Shown in pieces: positions 1-12,100 of a DNA stretch of 64,000 nt. Location: NCBI GenBank assembly GCA_022266195.1, contig WHVY01000007.1:2170001-2234000 (forward strand), read 5' to 3'. Below the pieces are notes generated by a model, which saw only the letters and a program-made list of their open reading frames with translations, did not search any database and had not been told where the DNA came from. The translations under genes were made by a program, and so were the position numbers. Position 1 is the first letter of the stretch. Each line of letters starts with the position of its first letter. The DNA comes from Tetranychus cinnabarinus (lineage: Eukaryota > Arthropoda > Arachnida > Trombidiformes > Tetranychidae).

Positions 1-2806
1 GCCAACGGTCAATGGAGCGCTTGGGCACCATCTTGTAATAAACCATCAACAACTAAAGCACCAGATAACAACAGTCAAAATCCCTTTACATTCCCAGCCC
101 AAACTACTAGTAAACCAACTTGGCCCAGCCAACCAAGTCAGCAAACGACAGTTAGTCCAGGTAAATGTTCATCAGTGAAAGATGTTGAGAATGGTAGACT
201 TAAAGGTGATTGTCAACCAGGAATTAAAACCCGTACGTGTTCAGTTGTGTGTCGCTTCGGTTACTACGCAGATGGAGGGTCGAAGTCAATAACTTGTCAA
301 GAAAATGGTCAATGGTCTGGTAAATTATCGTCCTGCAAACGTAAGTGATTAAAACATATAGCAATGTTTTTAAAAAGACACAACTAACACATTTGTAACA
401 TTTTTGCACAAGTTGACACAAATACTGCAAGAGAAATGGACAAAAACGGTTAAAAACTAATTTCTTTCAGATTTAAACTCTGTTGGTTTGTAAAGATATG
501 AAAACTGAATCCATTTGTGCAATTTAAAAGTTTCTCTGACCCATAGTTATCGAGAAAATCGAGATCAAAGTTGAAACTTCGATCGCCTTTTGTACAACTG
601 TGTGACAAGATTTTTTCATGAAACTGATTTTGCTGATGTAGTTTTTGATAGTTAACAAGAAAATGCATTTGTTTTGAGAAATAAAACTTTTATTTTTCTT
701 TAAAACAGATTAGTTCGATTAGTTCCAGTTAAACCTGTCGCATTCTGTGACGAAAAGGGTTAGAGATCTGAAACTTGCTATTCGTCCATAAAAATTGTTA
801 GCTAACATCACGGAATGAATAATTTTTTCAATTTGTCAGCAGTTCTCTTGATTTTGGCCTTTAAACTTGAAACTTTGAGCCTCGATATTTCGAACATGCA
901 AGCACCTACAGCCATCATTTCTTCACCAACCATCAGTACCATTATGGGCTATAATAGTATATTACTGTACACTCAATAAAATCTGAGCTAATTCACTTAA
1001 TAATGAAGATCCCTTTAACGCACAAGATTTGTGTTTGGTAAACATTCAACTTCACAATATAAGTCTCAAATCTGAAAACATAAATAATGAAATGCTATAA
1101 CTTTTTTCGTAGATCCTTGAATAATTTTATATTTCAATTTATTATTGCCCATAAAAATATCTAACGATTAGTTAAAGAATGATGATCGTAGGTGGTACCA
1201 TTCTCGAAATATTGGGGTCCAAAGTCTTTAGACAAATGGCCAAAAATCAAGAGAACTATCGGTTAAATTGAAAAAAGTATTGGGCACAAGATGTGTAATA
1301 ACAATTTATCAACTTAGCATAAAGTTTTAGGTCTCTAAATATTACGGTCACAAAATGCGACACGTTTAACTAAAAATCGAACTTGATTTGTTTTAAAGAT
1401 TTATTTTAAAATTTAAAAACTTATTTCTTAAAATAAGACCTTTTTCTTATTGTTCATCAAAATTTACATCTTTGAAATGAATTTTATGAAAAAATCTGCT
1501 TCCATAGCTGAGCAAAAAGCGATCAAAGTCTCAACTTTGACCTCGATTTTCTCGAAAAAATTTCATCGCATTAAATAATTATTAGTACCAATGAGCTCAG
1601 TTTTTAATTCCCTACAACCCTACAAAATCTCAACTCTTCACTCAAACGTTCGAGCTTTTTGCAGTACTTTTTGCATTTCATTTGTAAGTTTAACCAGAAA
1701 ATTGGTTTAAAACCCAAGAAATGGGTTAAATGAGTTTAGTTTGTTGAATAAGTTGTTTCTTGTAACTTCTAGACCCAAGAATAATAAACCAAATGCAATA
1801 ATGGTAATTTTTTAAATGGAATCAAACAATTAATTAGTAAAGGATTAGATTGGTGATATAATTATGACTGCAGATGTAATCATAATCGAAATATCGAGGC
1901 TCAAAGTTTCCAGTTCAAAGGCCAAAATCAAGCGAACTGTTAGCAGATGGAAAAAATTATTCAATTCATGATATGAAGAAGCAATTTTGATGAATAAATA
2001 ATGAGTTTCAGATCTCTAACCCTTTTCGTCACAGAATGCGACAGGTTCAACTAAAAATCGAACTAGTCTATTTCACAGAAAACAAAAAGTTTTATTGATC
2101 AAAATAAATGCATTTTCTTGTTTCCCATCAAAGGTTACACAAGTAAGATGGGTTTCATGAAAAGATCTGATCGCACAGTTGTAAAAAAAGCGATCGAAGT
2201 TTCAACTTTGATCGCGATTTTCTCGAAAATTATTAGTTAGAGAAACTTTTAAATTGCTTCAATGGATTCAGTTTTCATGTCCTTACAAACCAACGGAGTT
2301 TAAATTTGAAAGGAATCAATTTTCACCCGTTTTTACCCACTTTTGTACATTCGTTCATTTGAGCATAAATGCTGCATTGTGTTAATGTTGTCCTTTTAAT
2401 TACAACCGTAGCAAACTATTTTTGTCGGTTATCAATAAAATTGAACTTATTTTCAATTCTTCTCTCATAGGTGCGCAATATTTACTAGTCCAGACTTGGT
2501 ATTGGTGAAGAAAAACGTCTGATGAAGGATTTTATTTTAAATATTAACACAAATTATTTTCACACTTTATGAAACTAAATTGGTAACTTAACGACGCGAG
2601 GAGTTTACAGCCTTTATTAACTAATTTACTCAACGGTGTATTAAACTTGTAGCCTTAAAGTCATTTTTACATGTCAAATGGAAAATCTCATTTCTCTTTG
2701 GAACAATTTTTTAATTTCTTTTCATTCATCATTTTCAAATTAATTTCTCGCAGTGAACCGGAATCTTTCAAGCTACGGTGCTAAAACTCAACAACTGTTA
2801 CTCTAG
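1..2806 (+). CDS. Sushi/CCP-domain protein, C-terminal part (partial)
   Basis: The gene enters from the left edge in frame 1. Exon 1-340 encodes the end of one sushi module (GQW..W..SC), then a Pro/Ser/Thr/Gln-rich linker (about residues 13-56 of the visible part). A second complete sushi module follows, with the VENGRL, GYY, ITC, NGQWSG and final Cys signature. It has six cysteines rather than the usual four, as in selectin-type modules. A strong donor GTAAGT starts at 341. A long pyrimidine-rich acceptor ends at 2753, and joining in phase 1 gives a short tail ending LLL before TAG at 2804-2806. AATAAA follows at 2840-2845. The last intron (341-2753) carries a foldback repeat. If the donor is unused, the frame stops at once at 346-348. 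Sushi modules usually mediate extracellular protein binding. No membrane segment is seen in the visible part, so the protein is probably secreted. The full identity needs the upstream exons. Confidence 0.72.
436..2345. mobile_element. Foldback-type repeat element (long inverted arms plus an extra direct copy)
   Basis: The block about 436-960 is the reverse complement of about 1855-2345, with many mismatches but clear colinearity. For example, the stretch at 880-890 (CTCGATATTTCG) matches CGAAATATCGAG at 1888-1899, and GTTGGTTTGTAA at 482-493 matches the complement of the sequence at 2284-2295. A third partial copy in the right-arm orientation lies at about 1160-1566. All copies share the words TTGGCC/GGCCAAAA, ATCAAG.GAACT, CTCAACTTTGA and GATTTTCTCGA. 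No open frame of transposase length is present, so this is a non-autonomous element or remnant. The outer ends are approximate and I could not find a convincing target-site duplication. It lies wholly inside the last intron of the sushi gene. Confidence 0.75.
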
Positions 2807-2839
2807 TATCTGAACAATTTTCAGTGAAAGCAAGGTTTC

Positions 2840-2845
2840 AATAAA
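2840..2845 (+). promoter_or_regulatory. Polyadenylation signal of the sushi-domain gene
   Basis: A canonical AATAAA lies 34 bases after the inferred TAG stop at 2804-2806. This supports the 2754-2806 exon as the true 3' end of the gene. Confidence 0.55.
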
Positions 2846-3455
2846 GGTTCGGAGTCATCTTATGCCACATATATTATTGGCATTCACCTTTTATGAAAAC
2901 TGTGCTTTATTGATATTTTTCTGGTTCTCATGTAAACATCATAGCAGTTAAATTATGTTTAATAGCACCAAGATTAATCATAACAGCTTCCTTCAGTTAC
3001 TTAACATTTAAATTGCACGGTTGAAGGGCAATCCAATTTAACAAATTGTGTAAATTGAGCTAATTTATGCTTTCTAGCTTTAACATATTAACCCATAACA
3101 CATCACAATTAAATTACGAGTTTTTAAAATATGAAAATAAAAAATCTCACATAAATAACAATACATTGACTTTATTGAACACAATAAGTTGGTTAAGCGT
3201 TGAAAATGTAGTGAAAATTAAATTAAAAAAGCAAGACAGTAAAAATTAGCTGAACAGGATAAAAACAAAATTAAAATTAATCGCTAATAAGATGGTAGGT
3301 GCGGCAGCAATCCGATTGTAATTCAAATTACTATCCAAGAATTGGGTTTGTTGACAATCAGGTTTGTGTATTGCAGGTTAAATGAAACATTGGTAAAAAC
3401 AATAATGGAGTGATGGAGTGAAGAAATGAAACAATTGTAACATCTCTGTAAATAA
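2846..3455. other. Intergenic region between two convergent 3' ends
   Basis: This holds the 3' ends of the sushi gene (+) and the small membrane protein gene (-). On the minus strand the likely polyadenylation signal is at 3171-3176. A 60-residue open frame at 3067-3249 is Asn/Lys-rich, matches no family I know, and looks like chance. Confidence 0.4.
3171..3176 (-). promoter_or_regulatory. Candidate polyadenylation signal of the small membrane protein gene
   Basis: TTTATT on the plus strand reads AATAAA on the minus strand, about 280 bases after the stop codon at 3456. It is the nearest canonical signal I found downstream. Confidence 0.35.
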
Positions 3456-3647
3456 TCACGAATCTCCGTACAATTTGATGGCAGCGTAAGCAATTAAAGC
3501 TATTATACAGAAGACAACAACACCGATGGCAAAATTGGTTGCAAACCAACTCATCCTACCAAGTCCAGGTCTATCACTATTGGATTCAATTTCAAAGGAA
3601 TCAGATAAATCTTGTTTCCTTTGAATATCTTTAGTTTCACGACCCAT
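3456..3647 (-). CDS. Small single-pass membrane protein (63 aa), unrecognised
   Basis: This frame starts MGRETKD and ends IKLYGDS before TGA. Residues 1-31 are charged and polar, with an acidic/Ser patch (SDSFEIESNSD) and a PGLGRMSW juncture. Residues about 33-58 form one strong hydrophobic segment (FAIGVVVFCIIALIAYAA) followed by Lys-Leu-Tyr. I chose the ATG at 3645-3647 because TTTACAG directly upstream looks like an acceptor following a 5' UTR intron. An in-frame upstream Met at 3684-3686 would add 13 hydrophobic residues but would run through that acceptor. The layout resembles small integral membrane proteins, but I cannot name a family. The topology is probably N-in/C-out or tail-anchored, which is inference. 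The reading frame is clean and the composition is protein-like, unlike most short frames here. Confidence 0.5.
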   Translation of the reverse strand: MGRETKDIQRKQDLSDSFEIESNSDRPGLGRMSWFATNFAIGVVVFCIIALIAYAAIKLYGDS

Positions 3648-6187
3648 TATTAAACTGTAAATCAACCCAAAATGTAATCCAAACAATAAGCTTCAAAACA
3701 ATTTTACCCAAAATCATACAAAAGGTAACCTTGTCGTAGAGTCCAGGAATGGTGGTAAAATTATTGTTGAATATACTGATGTTTAAACCAACGATGAATA
3801 CAGTAAGATAGTAATAACAATTAACAGTTAAATTAAAGTTGATTCACTGAGAGAAACTTGAAAATTGACTGTTGAATAGCTGGTTGAGTGATGAAAAATG
3901 ATGATAGTGAAGGTTGGTGTAGAGCTGTTACAGTGAGAATAGGTTTGTAAGGTGAAAAATAAAATTTAACTCAATGGTAATGTGATTATCCTTTTCTCTC
4001 AAACAGTTGAACATGAAGCGAATCAAATATAATTAACTGTTGTATTTAGATAGGGAAATTTGAAAAAATTAACTCGCAATCAACAATCCAAGTTAGAGTG
4101 ACAAAGATACAAGTAAAACCACAACAACGGCCAGGCGATTGTTACAAGGAAACTTGTTGTACTGTGTTAATTTTTTCAATAGGAATCAAACATCCGTTTG
4201 GGGTTGAGATGAGATGCAATGATGAAGAGTGAATTGATGATGATGATGATAATGAGTGAGAGTGAGAGAGAGAAAGACTGAAATTGTCGACAGATTAATG
4301 GTAAAAGGCACTAAATAATGGCGACAGAGCAAACAGTAAACTAAGGGAAGAGCAAGGACAATTGTGCTATTATAATTATTGTTGCCTTGTTTTGTATTAA
4401 TGTTGTTTCGCGATTGTTACATGTTTATCATTTTCACTGGTTACCAAGTAAATTCCGGAAATAGTTATCAGTTAATATTCAATCTTAATATCTTGACATT
4501 ATACTTATTTGTGTCCCTTTGTCTTGATTATCAAAAAGGGATGCTGATTGTTGATACAATCAAAGTTATTGTTTCCGTTGCATTGCTATGACATTATTAT
4601 GAGTTACCTGTTGATTAGCTGGTTTATGTTGAGTTAGGATTGCCTTTTAATGTTTGGGTTTTATGGGTTTGAGAGCGCTTTTGGTTTCAGTATTGGCCAT
4701 TCAATTATTGATGGTCATTCAATGATTTATGACTCAATTTAGGTTGTAATACATGGAGTTTCAAGTCTAAATCATTGAGGTTGAGGGAAATGTAGTTAAT
4801 TTAGATGAATTGAAGTGGAGGATTTTTCTCGCTATCATTAGGCCTTCCTAATGGACTCAATTGAATGAATTATTGTGCTCCATTTTTGTCAGAATTATAT
4901 GATTTTATTTAAATCAATGAGAAATTTTGTTTGATTCTCTTTATTTTGAAATGTTATTTAGCTGTAAAAGCTAATTTTGTGCAAGGTTTTTTTGGTAGGC
5001 TTTCAATTATCTTCAGTGCTTACGGATTTGCTATTTTTTGTGTGCTTTACGGGAAATTACCATTCAATTGAACAGTTCATTTCCAATTTTTGCCTTATCC
5101 TTTTAATTACTAACCTTAATTATTGTTAGTGTTTACTCAGCTAACAAATTGTTTCTCCTTATTCAGCATGGAAGCAAATTTTACTTTAAAAATACCTCGA
5201 TGTCATCTGCAACAGGTTTATGCTAAATTATCAAATATCATTCCGTTAAGATTTTCCTAACTTTTTAATCGATTAGAGATGTTTCTGACCTCAGCCTATT
5301 TATATTATTTAGAGATATATTCATGAGGTTCATAATAAAATCTCAGAAGCTAGTTAGCGCAAAACGATTCAAGATTGGTTTAAATCTTGATACGACCGAG
5401 GTAAGTCCAATTTAAAAATCACAATTTCATAGCGAAAATCATTTCATGTTTTCCTTTATTTTGTGAAAAGCACATTTGAAATCTTAAGATTATTTTCAAT
5501 GACAGTCATTTAAGTTGCGTGAAAATGAACAATAAAATGATTAGCCACGGAAGTCCTTCTGTTAGTTGATAGTTGAAGAAAAGATTTCAAAATATTAAAA
5601 ACTTAAATTCGCACAAAACCAAAAACATTTGATTGATCCAGCCATTCATGAAATTAAGTAACATTGACCAATAAAAATCATTGCATTTGATAAGACTTAC
5701 CTCTTTTATGATTGCGATTTACTTATTCATGCATGGAAGTTAGATTTGTCTGGTTCGCTGGGAGGAAATTTAAATATTAACAATGTTCTAGTCTATTGTT
5801 AATCTTACCTTTACTGTTTAAGGTACCTTTGGGTCATAAGTAAACTCAAACAACTGAAGATTTAAAAATGCTGTGTCAATCAGCTTAATTGACAAATCAT
5901 AATTAGATTCAAGTCTAAGAGATGGAGCTAATAATCAACAACGAGGTTTGAGTAACTTATTTATGCGCGAGCGCCCTCTTTTGTACTCCTTCGTTACAAC
6001 CACTCTGTCTTTTCTTAAGTTTCCTTTCTGGCAGATTCTGAGAGATGTAAACAACAGAAAAACAATCTTACACTATCCTTTTGTAATTGAATGTATAATT
6101 TTTATTTCAAGTTTTAAACTTTTTTTTGTGACTGTGGTAAATCAACTTTGTTCCCGTTGTTAATTAATCCCTCAGTTGACGTGCATC
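3648..6187. other. Intergenic region upstream of the small membrane protein and RhoGAP genes
   Basis: No coding exon could be supported. The region holds a GAT/GA-type simple repeat near 4230-4275 and otherwise AT-rich unique-looking DNA. The 5' ends of the two divergent genes must lie here. CTCAG at 6171-6175, just before the RhoGAP start region, looks like a splice acceptor. One or more 5' exons of the RhoGAP gene may therefore be hidden in this stretch. Confidence 0.4.
4227..4276. repeat. GAT/GA simple repeat
   Basis: A run of GAT trinucleotides (about 4236-4250) passes into imperfect GAGT and GA repeats (about 4256-4275). It is a low-complexity microsatellite with no coding role visible. 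Confidence 0.6.
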
Positions 6188-9100
6188 ATGTCAATTGATT
6201 TTAACTCATTTCATCGGCCAGAATCAGTTTCTCGGATTACAGGTAGATCAAAATGGCAAATGTCTCCAATACCCGAAACGGGTACAAATCCAAATAGAGT
6301 ATTACTAAACCACTGGTCAGAATATATTCACTTTTCTGGCCGTAAATATTATTATAATTCAGTGACCAAGCAATCATCCTGGAAACCACCAAGACGTGGA
6401 CTATCTATTGTAAGTAAAATTGCCAGTTCAATACACTTTTTTTTGTTTACTTCATATTCCAGCCTTTTTCATCTCATGTTTGTCTCTCATCAGTGGTTCT
6501 GTAAATATGATGATTCTGGAGGACTCTATTTTTTGGATGAAAACGAGGATCGCTCTCATTGGCATTTACCTGATCTTATCACCGATGAAGAGGTACACTT
6601 TTACATCAATATTTGATTAATACCCGTTCTAAATATAAAAGCCAATTGGTTGAAAATTGCTTATATGCCACTCAGCTACTGTAGATTTTGTGCAACTTCA
6701 TGTTTGTTGTTCAATGTTGATGTTGGCAAACTGCTTGTTATCCTTTTCTTCATTTCAATTTTCTTTTTCTTTTTTCTAACTATTTTCTCTTTTTTTTCTT
6801 ATTTTCTCTTTCTTATTCATCATTATTTTCATCACCCTGGCCACCATCATTACCATTAATATCTTATTTTTGCAACCCGTTAACCCCATTCACTGTTGGC
6901 CTCATCATCACCATTTTTACCATTCCAACTGATTCCATTCTGGTTTACTTTTCTGCATCTTCCATCTGATCATTTCAACATCACTCTGCATGATTAGTCT
7001 GATAGAGAGTGTCAATCTCAAAGTGATGCATCTGAATGTTATTCCCCAATCACCAAAGATTTACCTGATAATGATAATGGCAATTCAGCTTCTTTTTCAT
7101 CCCCCTCGACCGTTTCAAGGTTTAAAAATGATGGAAGTCTGAGACTACCCATAAGAAAAAACTATGTTAATGATTTATCGCCCATCGAACGCTCCTTCAA
7201 AGCTAAATCCATGGTTTTTCTACCCACTGGAGATAAATTTGTAAACATTGACTCAGATTTGGAGGAAAGGTCGTCAACAACAACCATCAACGAAACCTAT
7301 TCAAATAAATCAAGCAATAACAACAACATCAATAATAATAACAACAACAACAACAATCACCATCATCATCATCACCATCAAAATCGTAATCACAATCACC
7401 ACCACCATCACCTTCATAATTATTATCACAATAGTAGTTTTAATCACAATCTCAATTCTCATCACACACCAATTCCTCCAGTTCCGGAAAATTTGGAAGA
7501 GTCAAGAGTGAGCTTATTTTTATTTGTTTAATCGATTCAACTTTTTTAACAATAATTTAGCTTGAGGAAGAGAGATGATGATGATGATAAACAAAAGCAG
7601 CAACATTTCCAATCAAAAGACACTCATGAGTACAACCTGGTTGTTGTTTTACAGCAAAAAACAGCCCGAAACTAGATGGTAACATGAAAGTTACAAGTTA
7701 AGGTCAAGATGAAATTTTAAAGCAAAAGAGGTGTGTACAGAAAATTCAAATACTTATTATTGACCTCATTTCTGGCAAGAGTTTAATGAATAATTTTTAC
7801 CAGAGAAATGTTTGCAATATTTAAAATTTAATAGTTGAGTAAGCATTCAACTAATATCTAATGAATAGGTTCCTCAATTATTTTCCCTTTGAATTACGGA
7901 ATCATTGAGTTTATTAACGATATTTTAAACATCATCAGTTTCAAACCTTGTCTAGTTACTGGGCCTCAATATTTTATGCAGAGTATGCAATAATTTTGTC
8001 CATTTTTCACAATTTTCATACTTAATGACTAACAAGTTTGTTACCTTTACTAAACACTCAATGTTAACGGTCTGCAGTTTGAATCTATTTGTTTTAAGAA
8101 TATTTGAATTGCAAGCAGTTGGAATTTCATTTCAAACTATATTTTGTCAGGATATAAACTGATCTTAAATAAGTCGACATACAGAACAGGATTTCATTGA
8201 AATTTGATAGCAGTAAAAGTAGTCAAAAAATCATTTCAACTCTTTCGAAAGAAAATATTTCTCAAATATTGCTTTTCATGACCAACTGTTCATTGATTTA
8301 ACAATTAAACTGCTTTTCGTAATCAGTTCAAACATTATAATCGCAAATTAACAATCTTATTCCTAACACCCAAAACAAGTTGAGAACAAACCTTTATTCC
8401 ATTTTTCCTTAACCCTGAACTGATGAAATTCATCGATATAACTGTCTACAAATTTTTTGAATTTGTTAAAAAATGTTACCTTCTATGCATAATTATCGAA
8501 AAATGCTCGAAATGCAAAAATAAGATTACATTTATACACTCAACACTACAAACCAAGTAGCTAATTAACCAACAAACATTAATTATAGCTTGTTGATGAC
8601 CATAATTGTTGTGTGTTAAAATAAGACTTAAACTCAATTGTGCCTGAATGTATCAAAAGAGCTGAAAATTTGCAAAATGGTTAAAATTATTGTCAAACTG
8701 TAACCCAAACTTGCCCAAAAATGATGTCACAAGTAATATTTGAATGCGTTAATCATTTTTTCTGCTCCAATACATATGAGAAAGATTGACACCGATAAGT
8801 TGGAAATGGATAATATCATGGTTCATGATAACTTGTTAAAATATCAGATAACAACAGTTGTTAAGTTGGTAGTCTAGATTGATAATACTCCCATGTAAAG
8901 AGGTAAACTAAATACTGAACCATTTAATAATCCTTGTTACTTTTACTCTAAAAGGCTTTGCTCAAAATTTATAAATGACTTTGTTCCATTGAATGAAGTA
9001 TTTCATGATGAATCAAAATGATAAACAATGTTAGTGTAAATATTTATAACTAACCCAATCTATTGAAATTATAATTGAAAGCCATGTTCGCCAGGCAACC

Positions 9101-12100
9101 AAATCAACCTGGTAATGTCTATTATTTTTTGACTTAATTTCTGTATCAATTTCAACAAGAATTTCCAATTAGTTTTACTTTGATTAGTTTGGTGAGTGAA
9201 AAAACTCAGACAAGATTCTTACGAAGATTAATTTTTGCCAATCTCAACTTTTCCCATCGCCAGACATTAATTGTTCTAGATTGAAAGGTGAGTGCAATTA
9301 AAACAAAAAAAAGTGTACGACAATGATGTTAACAAGTGGTAAAAAAATGTCTCCAAATGTTCATTTTGATTAATTTTTCTCAATGAATTGTAACAAATGT
9401 TTCTCTTTGTGTCAGGTAAACAATCAAGAAGGAAATTGTGAATTCCCACGTCTAAAGTATAATACAACGAAAATTTGGGTTATCTTTTGAAACTCAATTA
9501 ACAGATATTTGATCATTTCAAGCTCATTCATCAAGCTACTTTTCGACAACTTTCTCTCTCTCTCTTCCTCTCTTTCTCATCATTATCATCATCACCATCA
9601 ACAACAATCATGTTGCTTCTTATTGCTATATTACTCGTTGATTGAATGTTACTTTGCTTCCTTGTTTGCTCATCATCCTTTATTTGTAATTTGCTTTCTC
9701 TCCCTCTCTCTCTCTCTTCTCCCTCTTTCCATAAATATAAACTCAGTAAAACATCATAATCATGATGATTATTAATGCTTTCAACTAATTCAGTTTATTT
9801 CATTATTCATTGTTACAGGCTTTTAAAACAGGAATCATGAATCGGACCAAAATAATGGAAAATGGCAAACGACTTCGTAAAAATTGGTCTACCAGTTTGG
9901 TTGCCTTAACTGATCATTATCTTCTGATATTCAAAGACGCAAAAATAAATTCTCATCAAGAGGTAAAACCAATTATTAGTTGATGTTGAATGGACACTTT
10001 ATCAGTAACCCAAATGAATCTAAATAAACCCAAAAAAAGTGTGCCTACAATAGTTTAAGTTGACAACCCAAAGTCATCTTAAAGCAAGTTTTAGGTTACT
10101 TTTGAGCCTTTTTTTGATGGTAAAATTGAAACAATTTATTCATCTTGGACAATCAATTTTTATTTTGAGCAACAATCAATGTTGAGTATATTGAATGGCT
10201 TGTCTTGATTGATCAAGAATTGATTGAGAAATCAAATTAATCTTTAATCTTGTTTCTGGTTGATGAAAAGCTTGGATCTCAAAGAGATTCAAAAATTTTG
10301 ATTCTGTGAACCTCGAATCCAATCAAAAGTTGTGAATTAAATTGAATCAATCAATCTATTCGGTTAATTTTGTTTAATCTGCTTTTCCTTATTTTTCCAG
10401 TTTAACAAATTTTTCTGTTCAAAGCTCGTTGCTCAAAATATCCTTCAACTGTAACATGAACATTTACAATGAAAATTTTTGAAACTCAATTCTTTTTTCT
10501 ACACTTTTTTAATGACAATTTTTTATTCTCCTCTTTTTTATTTTTCTTGCTCATCTTCACCTTGATTCATTATGAACCAGGAAAACCTCAAACCTGAGAT
10601 TGCTGTTGAATTGGGAGGATCTTTGATTGAATGGAGTCAAGGTTTATCCAGTCGTAAAAATGTCTTCCAACTAACAACTTTCACGGGAAACCAGATATTA
10701 TTACAAGAAGATTGTTCATTAACTGCCGCTGAATGGTTCTACTCTATCAAAAGTGCCATATCGAAATTGGTAAGAACATTTAATATTCAGATGTTTGTGT
10801 TCAAACCACCATGCAAACCCAAATTTGAATCAACAACCCAATGATTCATTGCAAAGTGTTTGTTACGCTGACAAAGCAACCAAATGAGGAAAAAGAAACC
10901 GTTTTTTTGAGTTGTTGGTTTAAATCTGTAACCATTCTACAAACCATTATTCAACAGTTTATATTTCATTTAACAATTCATTTCAACATTTCAATCCTGT
11001 TTACATTTTATTATTGTTGACTTTTACAATTTCAATTCAAATTGATATCATTGTTTTCATTTCATCAACATTTTATTCATTTCACTAATCAAATTTTATT
11101 CTTTGTTTTTCTTCCCTTTTCATGTTCCATAGCCTAAATGTGATGGTACAGCCACTATTGGTACCGATTCCTTGGAATCTAATAAGGAATGTAAATTAAA
11201 ACGATCTAAATCAACTAAACGTACGTTCACTTTCATGTTTGCTTCCGAGAAAGGCAATTGCTGCAAAGCTGATTAAATTGATTTATTCAGATATTGTATT
11301 GTATTGAATACAATACCATTTCATGCTTTCATCTAACTCATTGTATGTTTTTTTTGTATGCCTTTTCAGAATCCTGTAAAAAGATTGAAATTAATCAAAA
11401 AGTAAACACCAAAAATGGTCCTGTTGGTGATGATAAGATTACTCCAGAGAAGAACAAGAAAATTCGTGAAAGACTGATCAACTTTCTCTTGCGTCGACCA
11501 ACTTTGGATAGTTTACGAGAAAAGGGTATTTTTAAAGGTACGCATTGTTGCAACAACTGAACACTGAACAGAAGGCCTAAATTATCTCATTCATTGAATT
11601 ACTGTCAGTATAATTACGAGTACACACAATTACTGGAGACGCAAACATCAAAATCTGATCTCAATGATTTGTATCTTGATATTGTTTGTTTGGACAATAA
11701 TGTTTGATTATTTAGAGTTGCTGTTATTGTTGTTTGTTATTACTTTGATAGTAACAATCAACTGTCCTCGATTAACGTTTTTTTATCCAAACAATCAAAT
11801 ATAATCTATTGTTAACATTAATCCGACTTTTTCTTTTTTAGATGAACCAGTCTTTGGTTGTGACCTTTACTCATTATGTTCAAGGGAGAAACAATTGGTG
11901 CCTAAAGTTGTTCAACAATGTATCAAAGCAATTGAACAAAAAGGACTCAGATCTGATGGTATTTATAGGGTTTGCGGTAATTTATCGGAGGTCCAGAAAA
12001 TACGATATCAAGTTAATCACGGTTAGTATTTCAGAGTTCAAGATAACAGGTCAATTTAATCGATTATTGCGTTTACCCAATCTTATTTTGGGTAAACATT

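Noticed and set aside
5948..6163. Candidate 5' exon of RhoGAP (71-residue frame)
   Set aside because: There is no SH3-like sequence, it is hydrophobic, and no donor phase matches the acceptor at 6175.
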